DNA from: an uncultured Clostridia bacterium
Lineage (GTDB): Bacteria; Bacillota; Clostridia; Oscillospirales; Acutalibacteraceae
Direction of reading: 5' to 3'
Assembly: GCA_904397895.1 (NCBI GenBank)
Contig: CAJFOZ010000088.1
Location: 1 to 64,000 of the forward strand
DNA: 64,000 bases
The position numbers were made by a program, and so were the translations under genes. Position 1 is the first letter of the stretch. Every line of letters starts with the position of its first letter. This document shows, one piece after another, positions 28,388-39,059 of the stretch. The notes under the pieces were generated by a model. It was not told where the DNA came from. It made no database searches and saw only the letters and a list, made by a program, of their open reading frames with translations.

Positions 28388-29553
28388 AGGCTTTTCCTCA
28401 GCACTTGGGGCACGCCGTCCATGGGGACAGGCACCATCTTGACGCCCGGACGCATTTCACTTTTTTGCCGTTCCAATCCCGGAACCTGTACTTCCAAACA
28501 CACCGCCCGGCATCCCAAAGATCCTAGCAGAGATAGGTTTGCCACGGTCTCGGTGTCCGCCCGTGCGGTGATGACATATACCATTCCAGGCCGTTTCTCC
28601 TCCGCCGTTTCCCCTCGCAGCACATCCCTCATCGATCTCTTTCCCTCAAATGGGAGACAGGCCAGCCACTGATACACCTGTGGAAATGCGTGGACGCCAG
28701 AACACCATTGCCACGGGCCGCTGCTTGCCATCACTTTAAGGCCCCGGCCGGACTCTGCCAAACAGGAAGCGATAGAACATGCCAACTGGCATGCCGCTTC
28801 CCCGTAAGCCAGGCTTTTTTCCGGATCCAGTCCATAATCTTGGTTGTCCAAAATGAGCAGTACATGCCGCTCCACCGCGATTTCATATTGCCGGGTGTAA
28901 AGCTCCCTTGTTTTGACCGACAGCTTCCAGTGGATGCGTTTCAAAGGATCCCCCGGCTGATAACTGCGTGGGGCGGAAAAGCTATCCCCCGCATCGGCAG
29001 GACGGGCCTCGTTGGTGGCATCCCGGCCGGTTTGGGAGGAGACCAGCTGTTCCGGCAGGACGGCCGGAAAAATGCGAGGACATACTATTAACGATAGAAG
29101 ATCCCCTCCCCGCTTTTGTCCTAAAAGCACCACTCGATGAAGGCCAAAAACGTCACATACCTCAATGGATTTGATTCCTATCATGTATTTCCCCCGATAG
29201 GGATATTCAATCGAAAGGTCGACATGATTGGAGCATCCCGGCAGCCATGGGATCAAAGCTTGGACATCATCGCCTTGCCCCGTGCCTACATTCACTTTTA
29301 AAAGGGAGAAAAACCACTTTTTCCCCGTAAGGTCAAGGTGCAGCCGTGCCGATGTCCCCGCCATAATGGTGCCCGAAGAAAGCGACTGCTTCCAATGGAG
29401 TTTACGTGCCACCCATAAATTCCCCAGCACCGCGCTGAGGAATACCGCCAACAGGATGCCGAACACCACAAAAAAATCACTTTTGCCGCTGGCCAAGCCT
29501 CCGACGAGGAATACCACCAACAGCACATAACAAAACCATCGGCGCCCCCTCAT
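28384..29553 (-). CDS. DUF58 domain protein
   Basis: FSAPRSYQPGDPLKRIHWKLSVKTRELYTRQYE. Confidence 0.92.
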   Translation of the reverse strand: MRGRRWFCYVLLVVFLVGGLASGKSDFFVVFGILLAVFLSAVLGNLWVARKLHWKQSLSSGTIMAGTSARLHLDLTGKKWFFSLLKVNVGTGQGDDVQALIPWLPGCSNHVDLSIEYPYRGKYMIGIKSIEVCDVFGLHRVVLLGQKRGGDLLSLIVCPRIFPAVLPEQLVSSQTGRDATNEARPADAGDSFSAPRSYQPGDPLKRIHWKLSVKTRELYTRQYEIAVERHVLLILDNQDYGLDPEKSLAYGEAACQLACSIASCLAESGRGLKVMASSGPWQWCSGVHAFPQVYQWLACLPFEGKRSMRDVLRGETAEEKRPGMVYVITARADTETVANLSLLGSLGCRAVCLEVQVPGLERQKSEMRPGVKMVPVPMDGVPQVLRKSL

Positions 29554-30497
29554 GACGACACTCTCGGTACTGGCACGGTGGAAAGTACTTTTTGAAGTAC
29601 ATCCAATGGGCCTGTTTTTTCCAGCATAGCCTGGGACGTCATCACCAAGCGATGGCTCAATACCGGTATGGCAAGAGCCTGGACGTCGTCGGGAATGACA
29701 TAGCCCCGCCCTTCCATCATAGCCATAGCCATCGACGCCCGCATCAAGGCGATGGATCCACGCGGGCTGACGCCCAGCTGCACGTCGGGATGCTCGCGAG
29801 TGGCCTCCACCAGGCGGACGATATATTGTTTCACAGCGGTGGAACAGTGGACATGATCCAATGCCTCCTGAAGCAGCAACACCTGTCCGGCAGTTGCCAC
29901 CGGATCCAGCGGCGACTGCGCGGCACTTTTTTGGTGCCGGGTGAGGATCTCCACCTCTTCCTCCTCATTTGGATACCCCATGTGGATGCACAAAAGGAAC
30001 CGATCCATCTGGGCCTCGGGCAGGGGATAGGTTCCCACCAATTCCACAGGGTTCTGTGTGGCCAGCACGATGAATGGGCGAGGCAGAGGATAGGTTTTGC
30101 CGTCGATGCTGACCTGCCCCTCCTGCATGGCCTCCAATAGGGCCGACTGGGTTTTGGGGCTGGTGCGGTTGATCTCATCGGCCAACACGATCTGGCTCAT
30201 AATGCTTCCGGTATGGACTTCCTGTTCCCCTGACTTGATGTTGTACATGGTAAACCCCGTAATATCCGACGGCAAAACGTCAGGAGTAAACTGGATGCGG
30301 CGGAAGGTACATCCCAGCGACTGCGCTAGGCTGGACACCATGGTGGTTTTCCCTAGTCCCGGGACATCCTCCACCAACACATGGCCGCCGCAGAGCATGG
30401 CGATAAGAATCAAATCGATCTCTTTTCTTTTCCCCACCATATTTTTTGCCACATTTGTCCGTATGTCGTCCAAGAGTTGCAAATAGCTCATAAACAA
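29550..30497 (-). CDS. MoxR-family AAA+ ATPase
   Basis: GHVLVEDVPGLGKTT, FTPDVLPSDITG, LADEINRTSPKTQSALLEAMQEGQVS. Confidence 0.95.
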   Translation of the reverse strand: MFMSYLQLLDDIRTNVAKNMVGKRKEIDLILIAMLCGGHVLVEDVPGLGKTTMVSSLAQSLGCTFRRIQFTPDVLPSDITGFTMYNIKSGEQEVHTGSIMSQIVLADEINRTSPKTQSALLEAMQEGQVSIDGKTYPLPRPFIVLATQNPVELVGTYPLPEAQMDRFLLCIHMGYPNEEEEVEILTRHQKSAAQSPLDPVATAGQVLLLQEALDHVHCSTAVKQYIVRLVEATREHPDVQLGVSPRGSIALMRASMAMAMMEGRGYVIPDDVQALAIPVLSHRLVMTSQAMLEKTGPLDVLQKVLSTVPVPRVSS

Positions 30498-30793
30498 TCC
30501 CTCAATTTTCCATAAATTTCACATCAAGATTTCCTAAAGTAGAACATTTTGTATTTAAAATTATGATAACAAAACTATCCAGCGAAGTCAAAGACAAAAG
30601 CTCCCAAATCTCCAAACAAACTGTTACTAAAGCATAACAGTTCTGTAACATTGAGGTGAATCCATTGACTTCCCTTTTTCCGTAGGGTATAATTTGTCTG
30701 CATGTTTTTGCGTATTGATAAGGTTTTTGAAGATTTATAGGAGTATGAATGTTTCAAAATACACACAAACTAATTTAGAGTGAAATTAAGGAG

Positions 30794-32023
30794 TTGCATT
30801 TCATGAGCAAACACGACTCGTCCCGCGGAACTCCCTACGACAACGGCGATACATCAAGGGACATTTATTCCAACAGCCGTTCTTCCAGAGGGTCTTCCAG
30901 CCATCGCCCTCCAAATAGGAAAAAAAAGGGCAGCGCTAAAAAAATTGTCATCCGCGTCTTGCTAGTGGTACTGGCCCTTTTGATTGTGACCGGCGTAGCC
31001 GGCGCTTTGTATATCAACTATCTGTTGGGGCTGCGCAAAACTCCGGATGATCTGGAGTCTATGGGCATCCCACAGCTTTCTTCCAGCGTATCCACATCCG
31101 GTTCAGACGTATCTCAGCCGCCGGAGGTTAAGGATATTATGAATGTATTGCTCATCGGCAGCGATACACGCAGTCAAACAAACCGCGGCAATTCTGACTC
31201 GATGATTGTTTTCACAGTGGACGGCGTCCACAAAAAGATCAAAATGACCTCCATTATGCGTGACATTTACGTCTCCATTCCCGGCCATAACGATCAGAAA
31301 ATCAATGCAGCTTATGCCATCGGCGGTCCTGAGCTTTTGATGGATACCATCGAGCAGGCTTTTGATATCCGTTTGGATTATTATGCCATTGTAGATTTTG
31401 CCATGTTTGAGGATGTGGTCAACAAAATCGGCGGGGTGGATATTGAGTTGACCGAAGCCGAAGCCAACTATATGAATAGGAAGAACAATCCCGATATCGA
31501 TCAGGAGACTACTGTATCAGCAGGCCTCAACCATATGGACGGCAAGACCGCCCTCAATTATTCCCGTATCCGTCATCTCACTGGCGACGATTTCCAGCGT
31601 ACACAGCGTCAGCGCAATATGCTGCGGGCCATTATGGACCAGAGCAAAGATTTGAACATCTTAGAACTCAACGGTCTGATCCAAGAGGTGCTGCCCAACG
31701 TCACCACCAATTTAAGCGATTCTCAGATTTTGAGCCTGGCTATGCAGGCCGGTTCTATTTTGAAATACCCAGTCAATGAGCTCCGTATCCCAGCCGACGG
31801 CACTTGGACCAATACCGATAGAAAGGTTACCGGTACCGACGCTTTGGATATCGATTTTGAGGCCAATAGCGAATTGATGAAAGATTTCATTTATGAAGGG
31901 GAAAATCCCGACAAGGCCAGCGCCAAATCCACCTCTGTGGAAAAGACCGGCAGCCAAACCGACGCCTCTTCTACCAAGGGAACTTCTTCTAAAACAACCA
32001 AAAAGACATCTAAAGCAAACTGA
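30794..32023 (+). CDS. LytR-CpsA-Psr (LCP) family protein
   Basis: NVLLIGSDTR...MTSIMRDIYVSIPGH..KINAAYAIGG, ALNYSRIRHLTGDDFQRTQRQRNML. Confidence 0.95.
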   Translation: MHFMSKHDSSRGTPYDNGDTSRDIYSNSRSSRGSSSHRPPNRKKKGSAKKIVIRVLLVVLALLIVTGVAGALYINYLLGLRKTPDDLESMGIPQLSSSVSTSGSDVSQPPEVKDIMNVLLIGSDTRSQTNRGNSDSMIVFTVDGVHKKIKMTSIMRDIYVSIPGHNDQKINAAYAIGGPELLMDTIEQAFDIRLDYYAIVDFAMFEDVVNKIGGVDIELTEAEANYMNRKNNPDIDQETTVSAGLNHMDGKTALNYSRIRHLTGDDFQRTQRQRNMLRAIMDQSKDLNILELNGLIQEVLPNVTTNLSDSQILSLAMQAGSILKYPVNELRIPADGTWTNTDRKVTGTDALDIDFEANSELMKDFIYEGENPDKASAKSTSVEKTGSQTDASSTKGTSSKTTKKTSKAN

Positions 32024-32052
32024 TCCGATTGTTTGTTACACGTTTCAAGAAA

Positions 32053-32092
32053 AACCCTGCCCGCGCCCAGTTGAGGGCACAAGGCAGGGTTA
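32053..32092 (+). terminator. Terminator after LCP gene
   Basis: AACCCTGCC...GGCAGGGTT. Confidence 0.55.
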
Positions 32093-32212
32093 CTTTTTTC
32101 CATGAAATGTGTAATTGGCCTTTAACGGCCTAAACTAATCATTACCGTACTTTCTATAGATTTTTTGAAACTATCCTCTATTTTTATGATCTATACGGAG
32201 GTGTATCGTTTT

Positions 32213-32965
32213 ATGGTCGATATCCACACCCATATTTTATTTGAAGTGGACGACGGCGCAGAAAGCCGCGAAGAATCCCTCATGATGTGCCAGATCGCCC
32301 AGGAAAATAATATCGATGCTATTATCACGACATCTCACTTTGTTGATGTACGTACAGCCCGGGAGTATGTGTCTACTCGCCAGGATCGCATAGATTCTCT
32401 CAAAGAAGAGGCCGCTAGGCGATTTGGTGTGCAGCTTTATCCCGGTGCTGAAGTGCACATTACACAATCCATGTTAGAATTGGAGGACTTTTCCCCCTTC
32501 ACTCTCAATCACAGCCGTTACCTGCTTGCCGAGTTCCCCTTTCGTTTGGATCATCCTCAGATAATCCTGGATCAGGTGGACCAATTGTTTGATCGCGGCG
32601 TCGTGCCCGTTTTGGCCCATCCGGAACGGCTGATTTATCTCCAGAAGGATTATGGGCTGGTCAATGAACTAAATGATATGGGGGCATTGTTCCAGGTGAC
32701 GCTTTCCAGTTTAGCGGGCAACTTTGGCCGGGAAGCCCTTTGGTTGTCTATGGCTATGGTCCAAGCCAATATGGTGGACTGTCTGGCGTCAGATGCCCAC
32801 CGTCCTGTGGGACATCGGGGCATTGACCTGTTGGACCAGGCGGTATACATTCGTCCCTCGCTGCCCGACTACCTCATGCATCGCATGTTGGTGGAGACAC
32901 CCACTCAGATTCTCAATAACCAAGCCATATCCTCCCGCCGTGTGGATCCCATCTTCCGCCGTTGA
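32213..32965 (+). CDS. PHP-type tyrosine-protein phosphatase (CpsB/YwqE-like)
   Basis: MVDIHTHILFEVDDGAES, ITTSHF, LAHPERL, ASDAHRP; SD ACGGAGG. Confidence 0.9.
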   Translation: MVDIHTHILFEVDDGAESREESLMMCQIAQENNIDAIITTSHFVDVRTAREYVSTRQDRIDSLKEEAARRFGVQLYPGAEVHITQSMLELEDFSPFTLNHSRYLLAEFPFRLDHPQIILDQVDQLFDRGVVPVLAHPERLIYLQKDYGLVNELNDMGALFQVTLSSLAGNFGREALWLSMAMVQANMVDCLASDAHRPVGHRGIDLLDQAVYIRPSLPDYLMHRMLVETPTQILNNQAISSRRVDPIFRR

Positions 32966-33146
32966 ACTTTATTTTGACTTTGATTTTTGTGCATAAGGCC
33001 GCTTCCTTTTGGTATGGATTCGGCCTTATTTTTTTGTCTTTTGGCATATAGACATAGGCTTGTGTCCTAATTTTTGTGTGGTATAATGAATGCAGTATTG
33101 TAGGATCGTATTTTATTTTGTCGAGCACAGAATCGAGGGATGTCTT

Positions 33147-34202
33147 GTGAAATCTACCATGAAGGCTTTGGTGTGCCATCAAAACGGCTCCATCCAACTG
33201 ATGGATCGTCCCCTACCTGCCATCCAGAATACGCGTGACGCTGTGGTCAGGGTAACCTTGTCCTCCATCTGCACCAGCGACCTGCACATCATGCACGGTG
33301 CTGTCCCCCGTGCCAAACCGGAAACGGTGCTGGGGCACGAATTTGTAGGAGAAGTCATGGAGGTCGGAGCAGATGTCCACAACCTGCACCCTGGGGATCG
33401 AGTGGCAGCCAACTGTATCACGTTCTGTGGGGAATGCTGGTTTTGCCGTCATGGGTTTATCAACAACTGCCAGCACGGCGGTTGGGAATTGGGATGCCGG
33501 ATTGACGGCTGCCATGCTGAATATGTACGGGTCCCCTTTGCCGATATGGGGCTCACCAGGATTCCGGACGGCGTCACCGATCAAAACGCTTTATTCGTAG
33601 GGGATATTTTATCCAGCGGCTATTTTGGCGCAGAATTGTGTTCCATCCGGCCAGGAGACACAGTAGCTGTCATCGGAGCCGGACCGGTTGGGCTTTGCGC
33701 TATGAGCTGCTCTAAGCTGTTTGGAGCGGCCAAGGTCATCGCCCTGGATGTGGACGAATCCCGTCTTGCCTTGGCTCAAAAACAGAGGATTTGTGATGAG
33801 GCCGTCCATCCGGGCAGACAAGATGCTAAACAAATCGTAGACGCCCTCACCGATGGACGGGGGGCCGACGGTGTAATTGAAGCCGCCGGTTCTGAAGAAA
33901 GCTTCCGGACGGCATGGGAGATCGCCCGCCCCAATGGGACGGTGGCGGTGGTGGCCATGTACGAAGGGGCACAGGTTCTCCCTTTGCATCAAATGTATGG
34001 CAAAAATCTTATCTTTAAGACGGGAGGAGTGGATGCTGTACATTGTGAAAAATTGCTTAAATTAATTGAAAGCGGCCGTCTTTCCACCGATTTTCTCATT
34101 ACACATACCGCTCCCCTCAACGATATTGTAGAGGGGTACCGGATTTTTGGACAAAAATCCGATGGATGCCTGAAATGGGCCATTACACCTTATCAAGATT
34201 GA
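33147..34202 (+). CDS. Zinc-dependent alcohol dehydrogenase (MDR family)
   Basis: GHEFVGEV, CGECWFCRHGFINNCQHGG, VAVIGAGPVGL. Confidence 0.92.
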   Translation: MKSTMKALVCHQNGSIQLMDRPLPAIQNTRDAVVRVTLSSICTSDLHIMHGAVPRAKPETVLGHEFVGEVMEVGADVHNLHPGDRVAANCITFCGECWFCRHGFINNCQHGGWELGCRIDGCHAEYVRVPFADMGLTRIPDGVTDQNALFVGDILSSGYFGAELCSIRPGDTVAVIGAGPVGLCAMSCSKLFGAAKVIALDVDESRLALAQKQRICDEAVHPGRQDAKQIVDALTDGRGADGVIEAAGSEESFRTAWEIARPNGTVAVVAMYEGAQVLPLHQMYGKNLIFKTGGVDAVHCEKLLKLIESGRLSTDFLITHTAPLNDIVEGYRIFGQKSDGCLKWAITPYQD

Positions 34203-34342
34203 TGCTGTACTCTTTGTCGTGTGTAACAAATCGCCTCAAACTTTTTTGGTTGAAAATTCATGCATCATACGGTATAATGGTAAAGATTAAGCTTATAATG
34301 GCATCATTTGGATTGTTATATTAATGGAATTGGGAGATTGCT

Positions 34343-35485
34343 GTGGACTATTCCAATAAAATTTACCTCACCAGCCTTCATATGAAACACGGTGGCGTAG
34401 AGATGGTTATAGCATCTTTAGCCAACGGTTTTGTTCAGCGGGGCTTTGATGTGGAAATTCTATGCACCTATCAATTGGGCGAGCCGGCCTATCCGCTGGA
34501 TGACCGGGTAAAAGTATCGTATCTTACAAACGATTCGCCCAACCGTGAGGCCTTTGCTGAAGCTGTGCAACATAAAAATCCTTTTGGGATTATCCGAGAA
34601 GGATTGCGTGCCATCGGCATCCTTCACCGCAAAAAGTCCACCATGAAAAAAGCGATAAAGTCTATTCAGGACGGAACGGTGATTTCCACCCGCCATGAGC
34701 ATTCCTTGCTGCTTTCTCGCTATGGAGCACCTCAAGTAAAAAAAATTGCCCAGCTACACTGCGACCATCAGTTTGATCCCAAGTTCATCCGAGGAGTCCA
34801 AACCGGATATCAAAACATCGATTATTTTGTATTGTTAACCTCTCAAACCCAGAAAGAGGTCGAGGGGTTTTTAAAAGGACATGTCAAACCTCAATGTGTG
34901 ACCATTCCTAATTTTATCGATCCTCCCCCCAACCATCTGCCTACGCAAAAAAAGCATCAGGTGATGGCTGCCGGACGCCTTCATCCGGACAAGGATTTTG
35001 CATCTCTTTTGCGTATTTGGGCCAAGGTGGCAAAAAGCCATCCGGACTGGATCCTAAAGATTGCCGGAGAAGGCCTTCTGGAACAATCGCTGAAGCAGCA
35101 ATCCCGTGATTTAGAGATTGAAAATCAAGTGTGTTTCACCGGCCCTTTACCTCACGATGAGCTGTTGGAAGAAATGGCCATATCATCCTGCTATGCCTTA
35201 ACTTCAGTGAGCGAGAGTTTTGGCCTTGTCCTGGTGGAGGCCATGAGCTGCAAAACCCCGCCGGTTGCCTTTGACGTCCGAGTTGGTCCGGCCTCTATTT
35301 TAGAGGATGGGAAAAGCGGATTTCTCGTCCCTGATCGGGATGAAGATGTATTTGCCCAGCGGTTGTGCCAGCTGATGGACAATGCTGTTTTGCGTGACCA
35401 GATGGGACAAAAAGCTGCTAAACGAGCGGAAGATTTTTATTGCGACAAGGTATTGGATCAGTGGATGCATTTGTTGCGCTCGTAA
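34343..35485 (+). CDS. Glycosyltransferase family 4
   Basis: KKHQVMAAGRLHPDKDFASLLRIW...SVSESFGLVLVEAMSCKTPPVAFD. Confidence 0.92.
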   Translation: MDYSNKIYLTSLHMKHGGVEMVIASLANGFVQRGFDVEILCTYQLGEPAYPLDDRVKVSYLTNDSPNREAFAEAVQHKNPFGIIREGLRAIGILHRKKSTMKKAIKSIQDGTVISTRHEHSLLLSRYGAPQVKKIAQLHCDHQFDPKFIRGVQTGYQNIDYFVLLTSQTQKEVEGFLKGHVKPQCVTIPNFIDPPPNHLPTQKKHQVMAAGRLHPDKDFASLLRIWAKVAKSHPDWILKIAGEGLLEQSLKQQSRDLEIENQVCFTGPLPHDELLEEMAISSCYALTSVSESFGLVLVEAMSCKTPPVAFDVRVGPASILEDGKSGFLVPDRDEDVFAQRLCQLMDNAVLRDQMGQKAAKRAEDFYCDKVLDQWMHLLRS

Positions 35486-35553
35486 CCATGCAGCAGAGGG
35501 ATTTTTTGTTTGACCGGACCGTCCTCTTATTGCGGGAAACTGGAGTGTAATGC

Positions 35554-36282
35554 ATGCTAAAAGATTATTTTAAAAAATTATATACCGGTACACAGGCGGA
35601 TTTTTTTGATAGGGCGTGCCAGGCGATGGACCAGGAAAAAAAGCTGTTTGTGATTACCGCCAATCCAGAGACCATGATGATTGGCGTACAAACGCCGGAA
35701 TTTGACCAGGTGCTTTGCAGTGCCCATTCCGTCATTGTACCCGACGGCATCGGCGTGGTCAAAGCGGCCTCTACCCTTGGTCTGGAACCCCACGGCAGGG
35801 TAACAGGAGTGGAACTAGCCGCCCATCTTATCCAACATGCCGGTGAAACGGGCCGCCGTATTTATTTATACGGAGCCAAAGAGGAAGTCATATCGGCTTT
35901 GGTAAAAAAGATCTCAGATACCTATTCGCCTGACGTATTAGCCGGTTACCGCAACGGATACGGGCAAGACGATAAGGAAATACTGGAAGAAATTTGCCGG
36001 TTAAAGCCGGATGTCATTTTAGTTGCCCTGGGTATCCCACGTCAAGAACTTTTGATCAACCAATGGTTTGACCAATTGGACAAGGGTATTTTTGTGGGGG
36101 TAGGCGGTTCGTTTGACGTATTGAGCGATACAAAAAAACGTGCGCCGCAGCTTTTTGTCCGACTGAATTTGGAGTGGCTCTACCGCATTGTAAAAGAGCC
36201 CAGTCGATTTGGAAGGTTTTATCGCAGCAATATCCGGTTTTTGCGGGAGATCCGGAAAATAAAAAAACAAATGGGGAAGTAA
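35554..36282 (+). CDS. WecG/TagA/CpsF family glycosyltransferase
   Basis: VPDGIGVVKAAS, RIYLYGAKEEV, DVILVALGIPRQE, FVGVGGSFDVLSDTKKRAPQ. Confidence 0.95.
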   Translation: MLKDYFKKLYTGTQADFFDRACQAMDQEKKLFVITANPETMMIGVQTPEFDQVLCSAHSVIVPDGIGVVKAASTLGLEPHGRVTGVELAAHLIQHAGETGRRIYLYGAKEEVISALVKKISDTYSPDVLAGYRNGYGQDDKEILEEICRLKPDVILVALGIPRQELLINQWFDQLDKGIFVGVGGSFDVLSDTKKRAPQLFVRLNLEWLYRIVKEPSRFGRFYRSNIRFLREIRKIKKQMGK

Positions 36283-36283
36283 T

Positions 36284-37390
36284 ATGCCAATTAAAGTAAT
36301 GACGGTGTTTGGAACTCGTCCAGAAACCATTAAGATGGCCCCTTTGGTAAAGGAGCTCAAATCCAGGCCGGAAATTGAAACCATAGTATGTGTTACCGCC
36401 CAGCATCGTCAGATGCTGGACCAGGTTCTTCAGGCTTTCCAGATTGTGCCGGACTATGATTTGGACATTATGAAGCAGGGGCAGACGCTTTCTGACATCA
36501 CAACCAGGGTGCTTACCGGGTTGGAACAGGTCATTCAGGAAGTAAAGCCCCACATCGTCTTGGTGCATGGCGACACTACAACCACCTTTGCAGGAGCTTT
36601 GGCCGCTTTTTATCAACAGGTTGCCATCGGGCATGTGGAAGCCGGCCTGCGTACCTATAACAAATATTCTCCGTATCCCGAGGAGATGAATCGCCAGATG
36701 GTAGGCGTTATGGCTGACATGCATTTTGCGCCTACGGAACAGAGCCGTCAAAACCTCTTGAAGGAGGGGAAACGGGAAGAAAGCATCTTTGTGACCGGTA
36801 ATACAGCCATCGACGCTTTGAAAACCACCGTGCGTTCCGACTACCAAAGCCCTCTTCTGGATTGGGCAAAGGACAGCCGTCTGATTGTGTTGACTGCTCA
36901 CCGCCGGGAAAATCTGGGGAAACCGATGTACCAGATGTTTCATGCTATCCGTCGCATTTTGGACAAGTACGACGATATCAAAGTGGTGTACCCTGTCCAT
37001 CTGAATCCAGTGGTCGTGGAAGCGGCAGAGACGGTATTTGGCCAGTGCGACCGTGTAAGATTGATTAAGCCCATGGAGGTTGTGGATTTTCATAATCTCT
37101 TAGGGGCGTCTTACCTTATCCTCACCGACAGCGGCGGCATCCAGGAAGAGGCGCCTTCCCTAGGAAAACCGGTTGTGGTATTGCGGGATACCACCGAGCG
37201 GCCGGAGGGTATCGCCGCCGGCACCCTAAAATTAGCTGGTACAGAAGAAGAAACCATCTTCTCTATTATTGATCAACTTCTCAGCGATCCGGACGAGTAC
37301 CGGCGTATGAGCCATGCCTCCAACCCTTATGGCGACGGTTTTGCCAGCAAACGTATCGTGGACGCTATTATCGCCCATTTTTCTAGATAA
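36284..37390 (+). CDS. wecB: UDP-N-acetylglucosamine 2-epimerase (non-hydrolysing)
   Basis: VFGTRPETIKMAPL, VHGDTTTTFAGALAAFY, HVEAGLRT, SGGIQEEAPSLGKPVVVLRDTTERPEG. Confidence 0.96.
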   Translation: MPIKVMTVFGTRPETIKMAPLVKELKSRPEIETIVCVTAQHRQMLDQVLQAFQIVPDYDLDIMKQGQTLSDITTRVLTGLEQVIQEVKPHIVLVHGDTTTTFAGALAAFYQQVAIGHVEAGLRTYNKYSPYPEEMNRQMVGVMADMHFAPTEQSRQNLLKEGKREESIFVTGNTAIDALKTTVRSDYQSPLLDWAKDSRLIVLTAHRRENLGKPMYQMFHAIRRILDKYDDIKVVYPVHLNPVVVEAAETVFGQCDRVRLIKPMEVVDFHNLLGASYLILTDSGGIQEEAPSLGKPVVVLRDTTERPEGIAAGTLKLAGTEEETIFSIIDQLLSDPDEYRRMSHASNPYGDGFASKRIVDAIIAHFSR

Positions 37391-37407
37391 GAAGAATTGA
37401 AAAGAAG

Positions 37408-37442
37408 AAAAGCTCGATCCCATTAAATGAGATCGAGCTTTT
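37408..37442. terminator. Terminator after wecB
   Basis: AAAAGCTCGATC...GATCGAGCTTTT. Confidence 0.75.
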
Positions 37443-37506
37443 CTAGTATGGTGATATTATGGGGAAATGTTAGGTATTGTCAAATGATACAAATAAAGGG
37501 ATCCCT

Positions 37507-37932
37507 TTACTGGCTGATGGCTTTTCCCAATGCTTTACAAGCTTCACTGGCTTCATCGTCTGGGGCTTCATTGCAGATAACACCTTGATCTACAAGTACA
37601 GCTCCATCCCCCTGGCAGGTATCCTCCCAGGTGCGCATCCATTCGCCATCCCCCCAGCCGTAGGAACCAAACAGTCCGATTTTTTTGCCGTTCAGCTTAG
37701 GGCGGCATTGATCAAACATAGGTTCAAATTCGCTTTCTTCCAGTTGTTCTGCACCCATGGACGGGCATCCAAAGGCAATCGCGTCATACTGGTCCATTTG
37801 ATCGGCTGAAAATTCCGCGGAGGTAAATACATCCACCTCTGCCCCTGCATCTTTTGCGCCTTCCGCCACCAAGTCGGCCATGGCCTGCGTATTGCCCGTA
37901 CCGCTCCAATATACCACTGCTACTTTGCTCAT
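37507..37932 (-). CDS. Flavodoxin
   Basis: MSKVAVVYWSGTGNTQAMADLVAEG; GLFGSYGWGDGEWM. Confidence 0.93.
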   Translation of the reverse strand: MSKVAVVYWSGTGNTQAMADLVAEGAKDAGAEVDVFTSAEFSADQMDQYDAIAFGCPSMGAEQLEESEFEPMFDQCRPKLNGKKIGLFGSYGWGDGEWMRTWEDTCQGDGAVLVDQGVICNEAPDDEASEACKALGKAISQ

Positions 37933-38048
37933 AAGGTAAGCACCTCTTTCTGTAAAATAATTTGGCAAAGGACAGCCATCCGTTTCTTTCAAACAGATCC
38001 CCGCTAAAAGCAGGACAAATGCTGTTTTGCATTTTCGGCTTTTTTATG

Positions 38049-38597
38049 TTAAACAGCTACCGTCAGCTGCAAAACCGTCCGCCCCTGTTGGAAAAGCCGG
38101 GTATACACATCCCGGCACTTTTTAAACTTGGCAAACAGCTTTACCGCCTCACATTCATCGCAGTATACTTTCCAGCATCCTGCACACTTGCTGTTTTTCC
38201 CTGCATTCTGGATAAATCCCACCACGTCTCCCAAAGGATACCCCAAAAACAATCCAATCTCATGGGGAAACTCAGACTGTTCAAACCGGGCTTGCAGTTG
38301 CCCGATGGCATCCCGGACCGAGAAATTATGATATCCATAGTTTTTCAAAAAGGCGATGGTATCCGGATGATTTAGATCTTGTTGCAATCTGTGCTGCCGG
38401 TAGACATAGATGAGCGCCACATGATTCTTCTTGCGCAGCACCTTTACCGATACCCCCTTTTGGGAAAGCTGCTGGTGACAGCTCTCTACATAGCGTTCCA
38501 GCATATCCTCCGACGAATAGGTATAAGAAAAGAGATTGGCCGTTTTTAATGACGCCAATGTAGGGGAACAATGCTCCACCAAGTACCGTTCCAACAA
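38049..38597 (-). CDS. DUF3793 family protein
   Basis: FPHEIGLFLGYPLGDVVGFIQN...KVYCDECEAVKLFAKFKKC. Confidence 0.88.
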   Translation of the reverse strand: MLERYLVEHCSPTLASLKTANLFSYTYSSEDMLERYVESCHQQLSQKGVSVKVLRKKNHVALIYVYRQHRLQQDLNHPDTIAFLKNYGYHNFSVRDAIGQLQARFEQSEFPHEIGLFLGYPLGDVVGFIQNAGKNSKCAGCWKVYCDECEAVKLFAKFKKCRDVYTRLFQQGRTVLQLTVAV

Positions 38598-38648
38598 ACA
38601 ATCTCACCATCCTTTGATTGTGAAAAACTGGGGATTTTCAGCCCATCT

Positions 38649-38664
38649 GTTAGCTATAACTAAC
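38649..38664. promoter_or_regulatory. DtxR/IdeR-like metal-regulator box (copy 1)
   Basis: GTTAG-CTATAA-CTAAC. Confidence 0.6.
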
Positions 38665-38707
38665 TATTGAAGTGAAAAAACAACGGATGTTATCATCCGC
38701 CTTCCTT

Positions 38708-38727
38708 TAGTTAGCTATGACTAACTA
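38708..38727. promoter_or_regulatory. DtxR/IdeR-like metal-regulator box (copy 2)
   Basis: TAGTTAG-CTATGA-CTAACTA perfect 7-6-7 inverted repeat. Confidence 0.65.
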
Positions 38728-39035
38728 TATGGGAATATAACACATCTTCTTTTTTCTGTCAAGGAGAAATGTACTTTTTAGAAGTAAAAATTTTAGAGTC
38801 CCTTTTCCCCATCTTAAATTTTCAAGTGAACCAAAACTATTTTATATTGTCGGTTTTTTATTTCATTTAAAAAAGTAATCCATCTTGCCCATAATAAATC
38901 ATAATATTATATCATTTTAGGATAAAAATCAAAGCAATCGGAATGGCATGGATTTATAAATTATCTGGTTTCCCTGTTGTTTTTGCCTGTAAACCAAGTT
39001 ATGTGCGGCAAAAAATCAAAAAGGAACTATGGCTA

Positions 39036-39059
39036 TTGCATTGCTTTAAAGCAATGCAA
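39036..39059. repeat. 24-bp perfect palindrome in long intergenic region
   Basis: TTGCATTGCTTTAAAGCAATGCAA. Confidence 0.7.

Noticed and set aside
36056-37093. 345-aa minus ORF opposite wecB
   Set aside because: Antisense shadow; wecB motifs are unambiguous
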